Shown here: positions 48,961 to 60,914 of the stretch, piece by piece
Layout: each line of letters starts with the position of its first letter
How positions within the stretch are numbered: the stretch's first letter is position 1
Assembly: GCA_022410635.1 (NCBI GenBank)
Contig: JAJVDF010000228.1
Coordinates: 1,291,889-1,355,888, forward strand
Reading direction: 5' to 3'
Origin: Tretioscincus oriximinensis
Lineage: Eukaryota; Chordata; Lepidosauria; Squamata; Gymnophthalmidae
DNA length: 64,000 nt
Made by a program: the position numbers and the translations under genes
The notes under the pieces: model-generated
Told to the model about the DNA's origin: nothing
What the model saw: the letters and a program-made list of their open reading frames with translations, nothing else
The model's database searches: none

Positions 48961-50127
48961 ACTGTTTATTTTTGTGAGAAAAGACTGATTTGTTATGATC
49001 AATTTTCTGGATATACAAACTACAACACGCTTGGTTCAGTGAGAATGTCCACAAACATCCAATTAACCAAATGAATTTTTGAATGNNAACCAAACTTTGC
49101 ACATCATTAGTTTTCTAGCTTTCTAAAAATTAAAAGANAAGACATTTGCAATACACTGAAAAAAATGCAATTGGAAAATAAGTTTCAACGTCCACTGTAG
49201 TTGTATAAATCTAACATATTTACAGGCAAGATTACAATCTGTTTAAAATCCAATTATTTTTTGCAATTAATTTGCAGTAGTGTTTCTTTTCAGATCTATT
49301 GTGCCCGTATATTTTCCCCGATCAATTCTTGTATCATTTGGGTGTGATCACCAAAAACCTGATATTATTGTTTTTATCCCCTTCTTCAATTTCTATTTAG
49401 CATTTATATTGATAAATACCACATAAAGATCAACGTCTGATGCATAAGTATTTTTTACAGTATAATGATTCTGACTTACAAATATCTAACTTTTATAATA
49501 TTCAAGNTACAGGATAATTGTTTTATTAAATCAGAAAATAACTAGTTCTGTTTTATAATGCATTTTTAATGATAAATGTTAAGAAGAGGACTACACAACA
49601 TNTATTTCTCATAAAGCTTCTTGCAGTCTCTTCTCTGCTGATATCTACTGTTCATTCAGGTTATGATACGTGAAAAAGAGACTCCCTCCACAGCTCATTC
49701 TAAGCCAGAGTTCAGGATTTCCTGAGTGCAAAAGATGTTGAAGAATTATATAGGACCCACATGATATCATCCTATGCACAATTCTGGATTCGTATAACCA
49801 CCCATAGAGTCATTCTACACACTGAAGTATGATTTTATGCTTGGTGGCTTTTGCTGGAAGCCTGCAATTTTTATTAAAACAATTAAAGAATATTATAGTT
49901 TAGATCTTCCACTGTGTACAAGATGTTACTGTGTCATTTCTGAAGTACTTTAGTCATGCAATGGTGACATTTATTTGTGTTGTAGATTCTGTGTCCCAAT
50001 GAACACTGAAATCTCTTTTTTTTTAATTTGTAGAACTGTGTGATACAAATTGCTGTTGAGTTGAGGAGAGAAAAACCCCATGTTAGGGGATCAAGATGAA
50101 TGGCAATTTTAAAACTCCATGTGTCCA

Positions 50128-50191
50128 AATAAATAGGAAGTATGTGTTAAAGACGCTTTATAAGTGGCATACAGGAAAACACATAAATAAA
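50128..50191 (+). promoter_or_regulatory. Candidate polyadenylation signals
   Basis: AATAAA at 50128-50133 and 50186-50191 in a locally AT-rich stretch. Downstream GT-richness is modest. Candidates only. Confidence 0.3.
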
Positions 50192-50409
50192 GTTGNACAT
50201 ATATCAAAGGAATAGTGCAAGGGAAGGATTAGCTCCAAGGGATATTTTATAGCTATTAAATGCCTTAAAGAAAAGCCAGGAAGAGATTTGTCTATAATAA
50301 TCAATGTATAGCAACAGCTGTTAAGAATGGAAGGAAATAATTTTGTCTATGACAATTCAGCCACCAGCTGGGATCTAGGTGACCTCTCAAAGAAATAGCA
50401 GGTAATGAA

Positions 50410-50650
50410 AGAGAAGAACTGGGTTTGTATACCCTGCTTTTTTCACTTGAANGGAATCAAAGTGGCTTTCAAGCTATTTTTCCCCAGAAANCTTACATTC
50501 TGTCTTTCCCATCACACTGTGATGAGTCCCATTTCAAATAGCTGGGTTGGCTAGTACTGAGACCAGTAGAGGGCACTCAATCCTCTTTACAGCTGTCTCA
50601 GGGCTTTGAGAATNGGTCTCTAGAATAAAAGATCATTTCTTAACTGTGNT
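50410..50650 (-). mobile_element. tRNA-derived SINE, family B (diverged)
   Basis: Reads gaagaactgggtttgtatac, cctgcttttttcacttga, later aatagctgggttggctagta, and ends toward the head at ggtctctagaataaaagatc. Minus orientation; several ambiguous bases. Confidence 0.7.
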
Positions 50651-51919
50651 TAAAAATCTGTGATGCACATTCCTATTTATTAAATTGATTAACAAAGGAA
50701 ATTATGTTCATTTTTGCTCCACTACTCATGCACACACAACTGTTCTAGTCCCGTTACAGAGATACAAATCAGAAGTGGTCACTTGATTTTGACTTGTTTC
50801 TTCAGCATTTATTCCATTGTATATTTCAGAATTAATACCTGCCACTTGTATGCTTGGGCAGACTATTTAGTTTCTGCAGTGGCAAGTGCATAGCAGGTGC
50901 TTGTTCCAGCATATTATTCAGAATAAAACTCAGTACAGAAAGGACCATAGCCTAACATTAAAATGCGCAGTTAAACAGATCAGAAGCATCCAATCAACTT
51001 GTCAATTCCACCAGGAAATAAAACAATGCATGGCACCATTGTACAAGTGACTACTAGACTTTTGGTTCTGAGTAATAGTCAACTTACCACTATATACTAT
51101 TTGTCCTGAATATAAGGAATGAACAGTGTTTTAAAGAAGAGGCAAATAATCTGTTTCGTAATCTCGGCTGTTTTCTTACAGTTGGATCTACTTCTGCTCT
51201 AGCCCAGGAATTTGGATGCATGCTATATGCACAGACCATGAACCATCATGAATGATACACCATTACACAATACACCAGAAGCAGCCCTGAATGTTGGCCA
51301 TTTTTAGTGCAACATGCCATGATCCCAGACTGAGAGTCAGTGAGTAAAATCATATTTTAAGCCACTTCCCTACTTTGTGAAAATTATTCCCTTTGCAGAA
51401 TGTTTTTTCCTGCTCTTCAAGAGGACTACAGTCAAGAGTTTCCACCCTCAGAGTGAGTGAGGTGCTNGATGAGTCCTATGACATACAGTCACAGCACCCT
51501 CAAAGGCATTCCCAGGCAGTCTTGTTGACCCATGCTAACGCAGCCTCTGGCTCCTTTGGGATGGATCTTTTCCACTACAATTATTTCCTATGGAAATTAT
51601 TTTGCACTATTACAGACTGGTCTGGACTAAAAAAGTTTTCACTTAAAAAGTATTAACATTAAAAGCCATGACAAGTCCTCTGTTTTCAAACGGTGTTTTT
51701 GACCCCATACGAAATAATCGTCAATGAAAAGTTCATTTGGACTTCTTACATGTTTGTTCGCAGTGCAACGCTTGTTTGAATCGAGATGGGTATCCGTACT
51801 CTTGGGCACCACTTGACCCTAGTCTCTTTCTCAGTCCTGTGCTGGTTTGAATGTTCTACTAATATAATATGATCATCTATGTGTATGTTCTACTGTTAAC
51901 ATTTAATGAAAAGGAAAAC

Positions 51920-51946
51920 AAAAGTCCTACAATAAATAGGACTTTT
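51920..51946 (+). promoter_or_regulatory. AATAAA presented in the loop of a perfect hairpin
   Basis: aaaagtccta (51920-51929) and taggactttt (51937-51946) are exact reverse complements. The 7-nt loop is CAATAAA, and a T-rich stretch follows. This could be a structured polyadenylation signal. Confidence 0.5.
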
Positions 51947-52180
51947 TTGTTTAAACTAGATTGCAGCAAATGTCAACCCTGCCATCCTCATTTTGACTTT
52001 CTTTTTCCCCACCCGCATTCAAGCTCAAAACTTTGTGTAGACACATGAAGTTGGAAGCGGAAAGATTACTGTGTTTATAAAATACACCTTTTGAGTGTTC
52101 AATACAAGCCAAATTAAGATTGTTATTACAAAAATAAGTTATTTTTAAACTATTAGAAATCATGTTCCCAAAATATTGTC

Positions 52181-52186
52181 AATAAA
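52181..52186 (+). promoter_or_regulatory. NALCN: Distal polyadenylation signal, best candidate
   Basis: AATAAA followed 20-50 nt later by GT/T-rich sequence (gtcgtgtttttttctcg, gagtgtgtttattttc). That arrangement of hexamer plus downstream element is classical. Confidence 0.5.
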
Positions 52187-52200
52187 AATTAATTACTTTC

Positions 52201-53084
52201 AGTCGTGTTTTTTTCTCGAGTGTGTTTATTTTCTTAGTGTTTGGTGCATATTCCTGTGCAGCAGTCCATACATTCAGAATATAACTGAAAATATATTTCA
52301 TAAATTAGCTATGAATTAAAACAGAGGTTTTATATTGTGGTGCATCAAATAAAAAGCAAATACATTTTTCTGTTCATAGTCCAATTAAACTTGGACAAAC
52401 TACTGTGCATGAGATAAAAGGGTAAAGATGGTGAAACCTCACAAGTACTTATAGAGAAGACATTCCTATAGTCTGTTCTATATGGACACTCACTTCAGCT
52501 GAATCCAGACAATAACTTACTTAGGTTTCATCCACATTTAGNATATTTAGCAAGTTGGCAGAATTAGAAGCGTGTAGAATCATGGAAACACTTGGTAAAA
52601 AGGCCCTTTGCCCCGGTTCTGTATGCTTGGTTTTTCCTGATTCAGCAACAGACTTCTTCATAATCCAAAAGAAAGCTTCAGTGGGGCCTTCCTTATGTGA
52701 ACATGCTAAATCTCGTGACACTTTGAACTACATTGCAAAATGCTCATTGGCTCTCTGCTCACAGAGAATGCTGGGAATTGTAGTAAGGCAAGCACAGTGA
52801 TGACTTCTGCAGTTTCCGATGTCATGTGATTACCAGAAAATATAAGAAGGACAGGAACTGCAAAGAAGATGGGAACTGAGTGTAGACATACTTGTGAATA
52901 TGTTGTCTCAGTTTATAAAGAAACAGTGAATTTAGTTAGGAAGCAGGCTTACTTTGCCTCATTTGGATATTCCAGAATAAAACACAGGTATCCCAGACTC
53001 TATAGATATAGCAAACAAGGATGCAGCCAGACTATTTCCTTTTCTATAGCACTAAACAGAACTTCTGTTTTTGTTGTTCTCCAA
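52201..53084. other. Presumed intergenic, nothing recognised
   Basis: No exon or clear repeat. The minus frame at 52521-52721 and plus frame at 52555-52800 are uninformative. Confidence 0.4.
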
Positions 53085-53265
53085 CCTCTGGAATGCAGGA
53101 TTCCTGAAAAACTATTTGCTGGAAGTCAAGAACAGGTAAAGGTTTTGTTTCTGCTTAAGAATGCCCAGGTGCAGTTGGTGGACCACTATGTGAGACAGAA
53201 TGCTGGGAGCTAGATGGGCTATGGCCTAATTCATCAGAGCTCCTTATGTGTTCTTATATTCTAAG
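53085..53265 (+). mobile_element. CR1/L2-like 3' end
   Basis: Has cctctggaatgcaggattcc, aatgcccaggtgcagttggt, ggaccactatgtgagacag, and ends ctccttatgtgttcttatat. A second partial copy of the tail (cagtggcctgatccatcag … tgttcctatattcta) sits at 53310-53362. Confidence 0.7.
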
Positions 53266-53362
53266 TTAACTCTAAAGACTAATTGCAGGGTATGAAGAAC
53301 AGGACTGGGTGCACAGTGGCCTGATCCATCAGAGCCCCTTTTATGTTCCTATATTCTAATTA

Positions 53363-54375
53363 TAATCAATCTTGACTCATTGATACCATGCTATATTGAT
53401 ATATATCATTACGCCAACAGGTGTATATGTATGCCATTAAACCACAAATTGCCATTGTTTCAAGGTAGCCTCACCCATTTGAAGAAATAGTATAGTAGAA
53501 GTCAAAATANAAATCCCATTTTGACAGCATCAACTTACTGATAATTCTAAAATAATTAAAGCTTCCAAAATCAGGGCAATTACTTTAATGCAGACCTTTG
53601 GGTTGAATTTTATTATTATTCCAGGCTAGCCAGTTCCTGACTCAGAGGAATACCAGGGTTGGTGTTTCAGCTGATGGGCACCAGGGAGAAAGTCAACTGT
53701 TCTGGCCTCTCTTATCTATCTACTCCAACCATCTGGCTCCCTCTGCCATAATGCAGAGTTAGAATATTCTAAGCTACAGCAGGTTGCAAGGAAGGGAACA
53801 GATGAGGTTGCTGCAGCAGCTCTGTGGACAAAGCTACACTTGCCATCTGCCGCACATCTATTCAAATCGCAGGAAAATCCCACCTGGACAGCTTACGAGT
53901 TGGCAACCTGACGTGCGGGGCCATTTAATTCTTCTCTAAACATCCTTCAGGTTTCGTGGTCAGAAAATCATGCTNATCCATCGTGCGCATTCAACCAGAT
54001 GTTACCTATTACCTTCAACACTTTGAGTTAATAATGAGCTGTTCTGTAGCTTCTTCCCTAACACAACTTCATGCCACAAAGATGTGCAAATCACAGTAAG
54101 CCTGGAGAAAAAACTGAATATATTTCTGTTTGGTTCAATTTTTGCACCAAGCTGAAAGGGAGAGGATGAGAATTCAGCNGTGAGATTGAACCTCCTTTCA
54201 GTTCAGGCACTAACAGGATTATGATACTTCAATTTTGTGTGAGTGTTTCATACTATAGTAACATGTACCAAAAGAACCCCCAAATAGGTTTTTGTAGAAA
54301 ACATCTTAGAAACTAGTAGAATTAAAGTCACTGACTTAGGGATATAGTGGGAGCTAGTGTTCTTCCTAAGGCTGT
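53363..54375. other. Intergenic, nothing recognised
   Basis: Mixed-composition sequence without identifiable features. Confidence 0.4.
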
Positions 54376-54690
54376 GGGCTTAATTCTGCTTCTGCTTCTT
54401 CTCTTCTTTTTTCTATTCTTCTCTTTTCTTCTTCTTTTTCTTTTCTTCTTCACCTCTCCTTCTTCTCATTTTCATCTTCTTCCTGCCTTCCTACCAACTT
54501 ACCTCCTACCTATTGCCTACCTACATATCTTTTCTGTCTTCCTTTCTCCCTCCCTTTCTCCCCTCTCTCTCTTCTCTATCCCTCCCTCCCCCTAAGGCTC
54601 CATCTTACCTTCTTCTGTTCTCTTGTTTTCTTCTTCTTCTTTCTTCTTCCTCTTCCTTCCCTGCTATGGTTCCTGCCTTTCCCCCCCCCC
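54376..54690. repeat. Polypyrimidine tract (about 315 bp)
   Basis: Almost entirely C and T on the + strand, mostly TTC, CCTT and CTCC units, with short tta/acc interruptions around 54490-54530, ending in a C10 run (54680-54689). Open frames here are low-complexity Ser/Leu/Phe and not genes. Confidence 0.9.
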
Positions 54691-55180
54691 CCATCCAGAA
54701 GAAGGCCCGAGGCTGTGGCCTCCATTACTGGGAGATACCCCAAAACCTTCGGATGTTCCCAGTAATGGAGCCCGGGGATTGGGCCTACTTTGAGTTGGAG
54801 GGGGGAGGCAGGGACAGGCGGNGGGGGGTGTGTGACACAGCTGTTGCGATCTCCCCGGCCATCTGTGCCTGCCTTCCCCCTCCGTCCCAGACAGGCAGCA
54901 GCAGGGGAGGTTGGTTGTAGGTAGCGCAGGTGGCAGGGACAGGGTTTTGCCCCTGCCGGAAATCCTATCAGCAGGCAACAGTGCCAATCGTGCCTGCTGC
55001 CGCCACCACCAGCATGGGTAGTGGTGGTTACAACATTGTGCCGTGCTAGAGACCTTACGGGCTCCAACCAGGACTTGACACCCCTGCCTGGGATCGGGTG
55101 AGCCCACTTTCACTGACAGGAAGGCTATCAGCCTCCTGCCACGGCTGCACAGATGGACCGGTGGACCACACATGAATTGC
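54691..55180. repeat. GC-rich block with an inverted repeat
   Basis: GC-rich sequence adjoining the polypyrimidine tract. ctccattactggga (54720-54733) and tcccagtaatggag (54757-54770) form a perfect 14-bp stem. Long minus-strand frames (54576-55067, 54664-55173) overlap each other and look compositional. Identity unknown. Confidence 0.5.
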
Positions 55181-56802
55181 CATCATGATCTGCCAGCTCG
55201 TTTGGCCTTTATAGTATAGGAAGCAGCATTTGGGCCCCTGTGCTCCTCCCCTCTTATTTTCCAGATTAGAACGTTCAGAGGAAGATAAAGGGAGAACTGG
55301 CATGTGAATGAGTTGCTTCAGGTGTGCTTTGCTTAATTCTGTTTTGTTGCCTTTACACATTTTGCAAAGTTCAGCAATATGTTTGTATATAAGCATACCA
55401 AATTGGCATTGGCTTTGCATACATATTCATCACTAGTGTCTTTTTTGCATAAACTGATTGTTTCCACCAGTTGTTTCATTACACAATCAAACGTATAAAG
55501 GATGCAAACGTGGCTACTCAAGCTGCTAATTGAAGAGTGTCTTTAAAAATTGCACGTTCCTGCACCTAGGTTCAGGAAAAGAAATTGTACCAGCTGGAAC
55601 TTCTTGTCTTTGGGCACTAGAGGGCCAGCATCACCTTTCAATGGATTGCTGCAAATGTGGACCTGCCAAAGTCTAGAAGTTCAGAAAAATTTTGTTTAAA
55701 GGGTTACTAGATCACAAAATTAAGAAAAAGGATGGGCATATCGAAAAGCAGGACAGAGGCAGGGTTCAAACTTTTTAAAAGAGCTGAGGCTCATGGAAGT
55801 TGTGGTCCCCCACAAAGAACACTACCCAAATATACCCCTCCCAAAAATACAGACATGGGCATCAAAATATTGACATGTCCTCCTGAATATAAATATCAGG
55901 AAACCATAATTATGCATCATACTGGACTTCTTCTTTGTTGTCATTCTTTATAGCAAATTTCTATGATGTTTACCATTTTCATAATTGACAAAAATATCAT
56001 TACACTACATTGTTTGACCACTTAAGGTGTTCTTTCCACACTTGCGCTGGGGTTGGTGGGAATATGGTATCCATACCACAAACAACGCCATCAGTTCTTG
56101 AGAAGATGGATTTTAATCTAGTCCTCAGCCTCTGACCCACTGCTTGAAGTTACTTAACCCTTCGGTTCTGACGCAGTGCATCCCACCTGCATGTGGAAAT
56201 GTGGGATGCTATGTCTGAACTAGAAGGTATACCTTGCCTTTTACTGCACCTTGGGTGGTGGTAGACAGGACTATTCTGCTGTCCAGCATGTGAATGGAGT
56301 GGATTGATCTGGGCAGACTCCCTCAACACTGGACTTTGACACTATTTTGTAAACAATGACATGACTACAAAAGGTTAGATGAGCATGGAAGGAAACACTC
56401 ATTTCTACTGACCTGGAAACTTCTGCTCAAGTACCAGTAAGATAGTTGTTTGAAACGTTGACAATGATCTTCTGAGAATGGCTAATTCTAAATTCAGATG
56501 ATTTTCTAACATGCATTTGTTGTTGTTGTGTAACCACCAAGATGTGGCCAATTCCTTATTGACAGCAAATATCTCTTTGCAGACAGAGATGGCTGCCCAT
56601 TGCCTTCTTTCCAGTCTGCTTTCCAGTGATCTTGTTCCAACATAGAGTTATAAGCCACTCTCAGAAAAGCATATACTTTTATTCAAATCAGTACTGGGAG
56701 TCGTACACAAATCGTGTACGTTTTATCAGAAAAATCACCCGCACACAGTGTATGAATTCTCATACAGCAATACATGAGGGAATTTGCTCCACAATTCTAC
56801 CA
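55181..56802. other. Intergenic, nothing recognised
   Basis: No features beyond short open frames. Confidence 0.4.
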
Positions 56803-56940
56803 GATTCTTCTTCTTTTTCTTTTTCTATTTCATCTTTCTCTTGTACTTCTGTTTCTTCTTCTGTTTCTATTTCTTTCTCCTTCTCTTTTTCTGTTTGTTT
56901 TTTTCCTTTTTTTCTTCTTCGTCTTCCTTTTCTCAGTACA
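56803..56940. repeat. Polypyrimidine tract
   Basis: About 138 bp dominated by TTC and TTTCT units on the + strand. The overlapping open frames are low complexity. Confidence 0.85.
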
Positions 56941-58046
56941 ACCTTTGTGAAGTGAGAAAGTTTTTAAAAAATCAATTATTTGAGATGGTGGCAAGGGAGA
57001 GATAGAAACAAGGATTGCCAGAAAAGAAATGCTAACTGTGAAAGAAGGTTGGTGTTCAAAAGTATTGCTCACAAGTGACCCAGCACTGAGGGGAGGGCAA
57101 AAGAACATCTGAGACAGTGAGCTAAGAACAATCCAGAATTTTAGCCAGAAAGTCAAGAAAGGCATCGAATAACAGAGCTCGCTCCCCTGCCAGCAGAGGC
57201 CAGCAGATTCCAGCAGAAGGTCATGACTACCATATTCTGTTCCTCAGTGCAGTCACATTCAGAGATGAGTATTGCTTTCAAACTTTCAGGCAACACAGTA
57301 AATTTTTGTGAAGATTTTTACTGTAATTGCTGCACTCCCCAGATCCTGCTTTCTTTTCTTCTTATTTTTTGAAAGTGCCCACAATTCTATTGTATAACGT
57401 GGCACAACATTAATAGCACATACCCTACCACCTCTTGTGTATAGGATATTTAGACGTAGGAATTTGCCTTAGTCTTCAGGCAGTGTGAATCTGACCTGTT
57501 CATTCTTATTCAGAACTGCAGATTGATTTAGATTATTGATTTATCTTCAACTTTCAGATAAAACACAGAAATAGAACATTGTTTACACACTTGACCTTCC
57601 AGCATGTGCTTGAAGTCCTTCCTAGCAAAATCTCCTGTGTCTTTTCTTTCCCCTTTACAGGATGGTCAAGCCACTATAGCCTCCATCTGAATCTATCACA
57701 AACCTCTCCCAGTTGCTAATTGGATACTCCAAAGACTCGAACATTTAGTCCAAATTTAGAAAATCAATAAGTGGCCTTGGAACTGTCTCTGCTTCCCTGC
57801 TACAAGAGAAAAATGGAGAGAAAAGAATGTATGTAATCTTAAACAGACTGGAGAAAAAATGAGATATAATGCCAAGGGAGGGAGGCAGAGAGGCAAGAGG
57901 AAGGAAGGAAAGAAAGAGGCAGGAAGAATAGTTTTTTGTAATAAATAAATAATGTTACCATACTGTATCACTACAGCTGCCATAATCTAAGAGTCCAAAA
58001 CCAGCATACAATGTACAATCCTGCTCCAAGCAAGCTCCCAACCTCA
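56941..58046. other. Intergenic, nothing recognised
   Basis: A purine-rich GGAA-type stretch near 57880-57930 is the only simple-sequence feature. Confidence 0.4.
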
Positions 58047-58054
58047 CCCTCTAA

Positions 58055-58256
58055 TAGGCTGACCAGATGACCCCCTTTTTTGGGGGGGAGGTTGAAACCC
58101 ATTTTGGGGTGCCTCCCAGTTTTTTCTGTGGAAAACCTTTTCCCAAAAAATTTTTTTTTGAATTTTCTTTTTGATTTTTTTTTCTCAGAAAAAAACAGGA
58201 GGCACCCCAAAAATGGGTTTTCAACCCCCCTCAAAAAGGGTCATCTGGCCAGCCTA
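58055..58256. mobile_element. Palindromic hAT-like MITE
   Basis: Flanked by ccctctaa at 58047-58054 and 58257-58264, an 8-bp target duplication. Terminal inverted repeats start taggctgaccagatgaccc and end gggtcatctggccagccta. They continue inward imperfectly for about 75 bp on each side, leaving a T-rich centre of about 50 bp. No transposase. Confidence 0.85.
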
Positions 58257-58264
58257 CCCTCTAA

Positions 58265-58778
58265 TCCTGCTCCCAGCCCTGCCCATGCCCTCCCAACCTC
58301 TCTCCCAGCAGTCACAGAATTACAGACTTANGTTTTGTCAAGATATTGAAGTGGTTCCTGGCTGCTCTTGGCCCAGTCCTGCAAGGCTCCAGCAAGGCCT
58401 TCCATAGTCAGTGTCTCTGCAAGGCTGCTGCAGATGCAGTCCTGATGAGGTGTTGAAGGTAGGAATTCCAGGAGCAGCAGCAACAGGCAAAAGCTCATAC
58501 CAGCCAACCTCAGCCTTTCACTCCACAAAGACTGGGAGCACGTGTTTTTTCTTGGCACAGGGATTTCAGCCTGGTAATTCTATTATACAATGCACCACAT
58601 TTTCCCACTTGCAAGTATTTCTTTGCTGCATGTGAGCCCATTTATACAAAAGTAGTGAAGTATTCCCAGTAACATTGGCTCAAGCTGCATCACTTCAACA
58701 CTCAGCAATTGATGATACACCACCAGCTGGAGATTCTGACAGGCTGAAGGCAGAAAAAAAAAGAAAGAAGACACTTTT
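58265..58778. other. Intergenic, nothing recognised
   Basis: Mixed composition; no feature identified before the SINE at 58779. Confidence 0.4.
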
Positions 58779-59093
58779 AGGCACAGATAGCTCAGTCGCT
58801 AAGGAATCCATCTCTCAGCTGGGAGATGGGGTTTCAAAGCCCTGTGTGGGACGTGGGGAGGGGTGAGCACCTTCCACTAGCCTGTAGCTCTAGCCAACCC
58901 AGCTATTCGAAAGCATGAATTGCAAGAAATTGCAATCAACTGCAAGTAGATACATGGGAACCACCACACCCTGGTGGGGAAGATAGAATGTCAGCCTTTG
59001 GGCAAAAATACCCTTGCAAGCCACTTTGAGTCCCTTTGAAAAGTGAGAACCCAGTTCTTCTTCTTCTCCTTCTTCTCCTTCTCCTTCTTCTTG
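58779..59093 (+). mobile_element. tRNA-derived SINE, family B, near full length
   Basis: Head aggcacagatagctcagtcg (A box), ggggtttcaaagccctg (B-box region), body acgtggggaggggtgagcac … tgtagctctagccaaccc, 3' end ccactttgagtccctttga and a CTT/TCC-rich tail (59054-59092). Confidence 0.9.
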
Positions 59094-59369
59094 TGCTTAT
59101 TCATCACTGCTACCCTTATTTTGAACTGCAAAGCTGGAGGGATCTTCATGGTAAACTCCAATGGGTCAACAGGAAAGATGTGATTCTATGCTGCTCCTGG
59201 CCCTAGCACAGGCAATGCTATTAAAGTGCTTCTAATAGTCTGGTAAAAAATATTCCTGTACCAGTCCAAAAATAAAAGATGCCACAATCAAAATAGTTAA
59301 AAATAGCAAATATTCCCTCCACCACTTTCCATCCACTGTTCCTACTCAGTGAACAGCAGTGGCGGTGGA
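59094..59369. other. Spacer between inverted SINEs
   Basis: 276 bp with no recognised feature. Confidence 0.5.
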
Positions 59370-59680
59370 ATAATAATAATAAGAAGAAGAACTTGGTTCT
59401 TATACCCCGCTTTTCTCACCTTTACAAAGGTACTCAAAGCGGCTTACAAGGATATTTTGCCCGAAGGCTCACATTCTACCTGCCCCACCAGGCTATGGTG
59501 GTTCCCATGTATCTACTTGCAGCCAGTTGCAATTTCTTGCAATTCATGCTTTCGAATAGCTGGGTTGGCTAGAGCTACAGGCTAGTGGAAGGTGCTCACC
59601 CCTCCCCACGTCCCACACAGGGCTTCGAAACCCCATCTCCCAGACGAATTCCTAACTGACTGAGCCATTCACACGTGCAA
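59370..59680 (-). mobile_element. tRNA-derived SINE, family B, near full length, inverted
   Basis: Starts aataataataagaagaagaa, then cttggttcttataccccgct, ctcaaagcggcttacaag, aatagctgggttggctagag, ctcacccctccccacgtccc, and ends gactgagccattcacacgtg. It is the inverted partner of 58779-59093. Confidence 0.9.
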
Positions 59681-60796
59681 GTGAGCACCCAAGCAGAAGG
59701 TTCACCATCACTGCTCACTGACTGGCAGTGGGCACTTTCTGCTGAATGAGCCGCTGCTGCCAATATGCATTGCCTCCCTCCAAGCTCTGGAATTGGTCAG
59801 AATAAAGACCAATCTCAGAGTTCAGATCAGGCCAATCGGCGGCATGCATCTTATTAATAGTAGCGACATATGATTTCAAAATAGGGGTAAATGATGTTAT
59901 AGCAAATGTCATGCATGGGGATTTTTGAGCCAAACAGGTTGCTTCTACGAGTGGGTCTGCAGAGTTCTGGGGAAATGGGAGGGACACTTGCCATTGGGGA
60001 GAAATGGTACCCTATGATGTTTCTTCCAATATCCGTATTAATTATAACCTTAAAATGAAAGGAATAGGTTCCTAAAAATATTGAGAGGCATCAAGAAGAA
60101 GAAAGAGATATGAAATTTAAGTAAGATGAAGGGAAAGTGGACTGAAACAAGTTGTTGTTGTCACTGTTGTTGTCATTGTTACTAACTACTCCTGTTATTA
60201 ATCTGATTTAAAGAGCATCGTACACACCGTCTTTGACATTTTATCAGGTACTATATGGATACTAACAAGGCTTTTAGCACATTCCAGATTTTTTTAAAAA
60301 AACAGCTATTTATTTAATTCTTTGTTTCCTTCTATCCACAGTAAGGAATAGAAGGGGAAAGATATATACACTTGCTCTGGTTTCATTATGGCTGTAATTT
60401 ATTAACAGCATTTCAAAGGTGCCAATCTTATGATAATGGGAAAACCAATTACCGTACTCTGAAGAGATAAAATATTACAGCCATTAACCTTACGCATTAA
60501 ATATGGAAGCACTTACCTATTAGGCCTTTGTTTATTTGGTAATGACAACAATTCAGTTATTTTTGCTATGTAGAATTCAAAAATAATTATATTCTTATAA
60601 AACATTCGTATCGTTATTGGAGGTCAAGACTTCTAGTTTTCTATTTCTTTATGCAATCAGATGGAAAATACAATATGAGCTAAACTCACAAATGCTTCCA
60701 GAGAAAAGTCCTTTTTGCATGGAGCCTTATTTCAGACATATAATCCTCATGATAGTCAGATCATTGGTAGGCAGGGCCAGATTTATGCTGTATTTT
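59681..60796. other. Intergenic, nothing recognised
   Basis: AT-rich. The minus frame at 59715-59987 has no recognised similarity. Confidence 0.4.
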
Positions 60797-60914
60797 GCCC
60801 ATGTAATTTACCTTCCTTCCTTCCTTCCTTCCTTATTTTACTCCCCCTCCTCCCACAGTCCTTTGGATTTTATAATAATAAAAGCAATAAAAAATATTGG
60901 TATCTTCTTAGTAC
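60797..60914 (+). repeat. Diverged direct repeat, copy 1
   Basis: gcccatgtaatttacc, then a CCTT run (60811-60834), tattttactcc, cctttggattttataataat, aaaagcaataaaaaatattg, gtatcttcttagtac. The same order recurs at 62471-62586. Confidence 0.7.

Larger units (their letters stand above)
47731..52200 (+). other. NALCN: Probable NALCN 3' UTR (true end uncertain)
   Basis: After the stop there is no further splice-bounded frame. AATAAA hexamers lie at 47897, 50128, 50186, 51931 and 52181. The last is followed by a strongly T/GT-rich stretch (cgtgtttttttctcg, gtgtgtttattttc), the best match to a full polyadenylation site. Human NALCN has a 3' UTR of roughly 1.5 kb as I recall, so nearer sites may be used and the distal ones may be alternative. 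A LINE tail (48686-48960) and a SINE (50410-50650) interrupt the region. Confidence 0.5.

Noticed and set aside
54576..55173. Minus-strand frames of 163 and 169 codons
   Set aside because: They overlap in different frames across a GC-rich block and a polypyrimidine tract; composition explains them.
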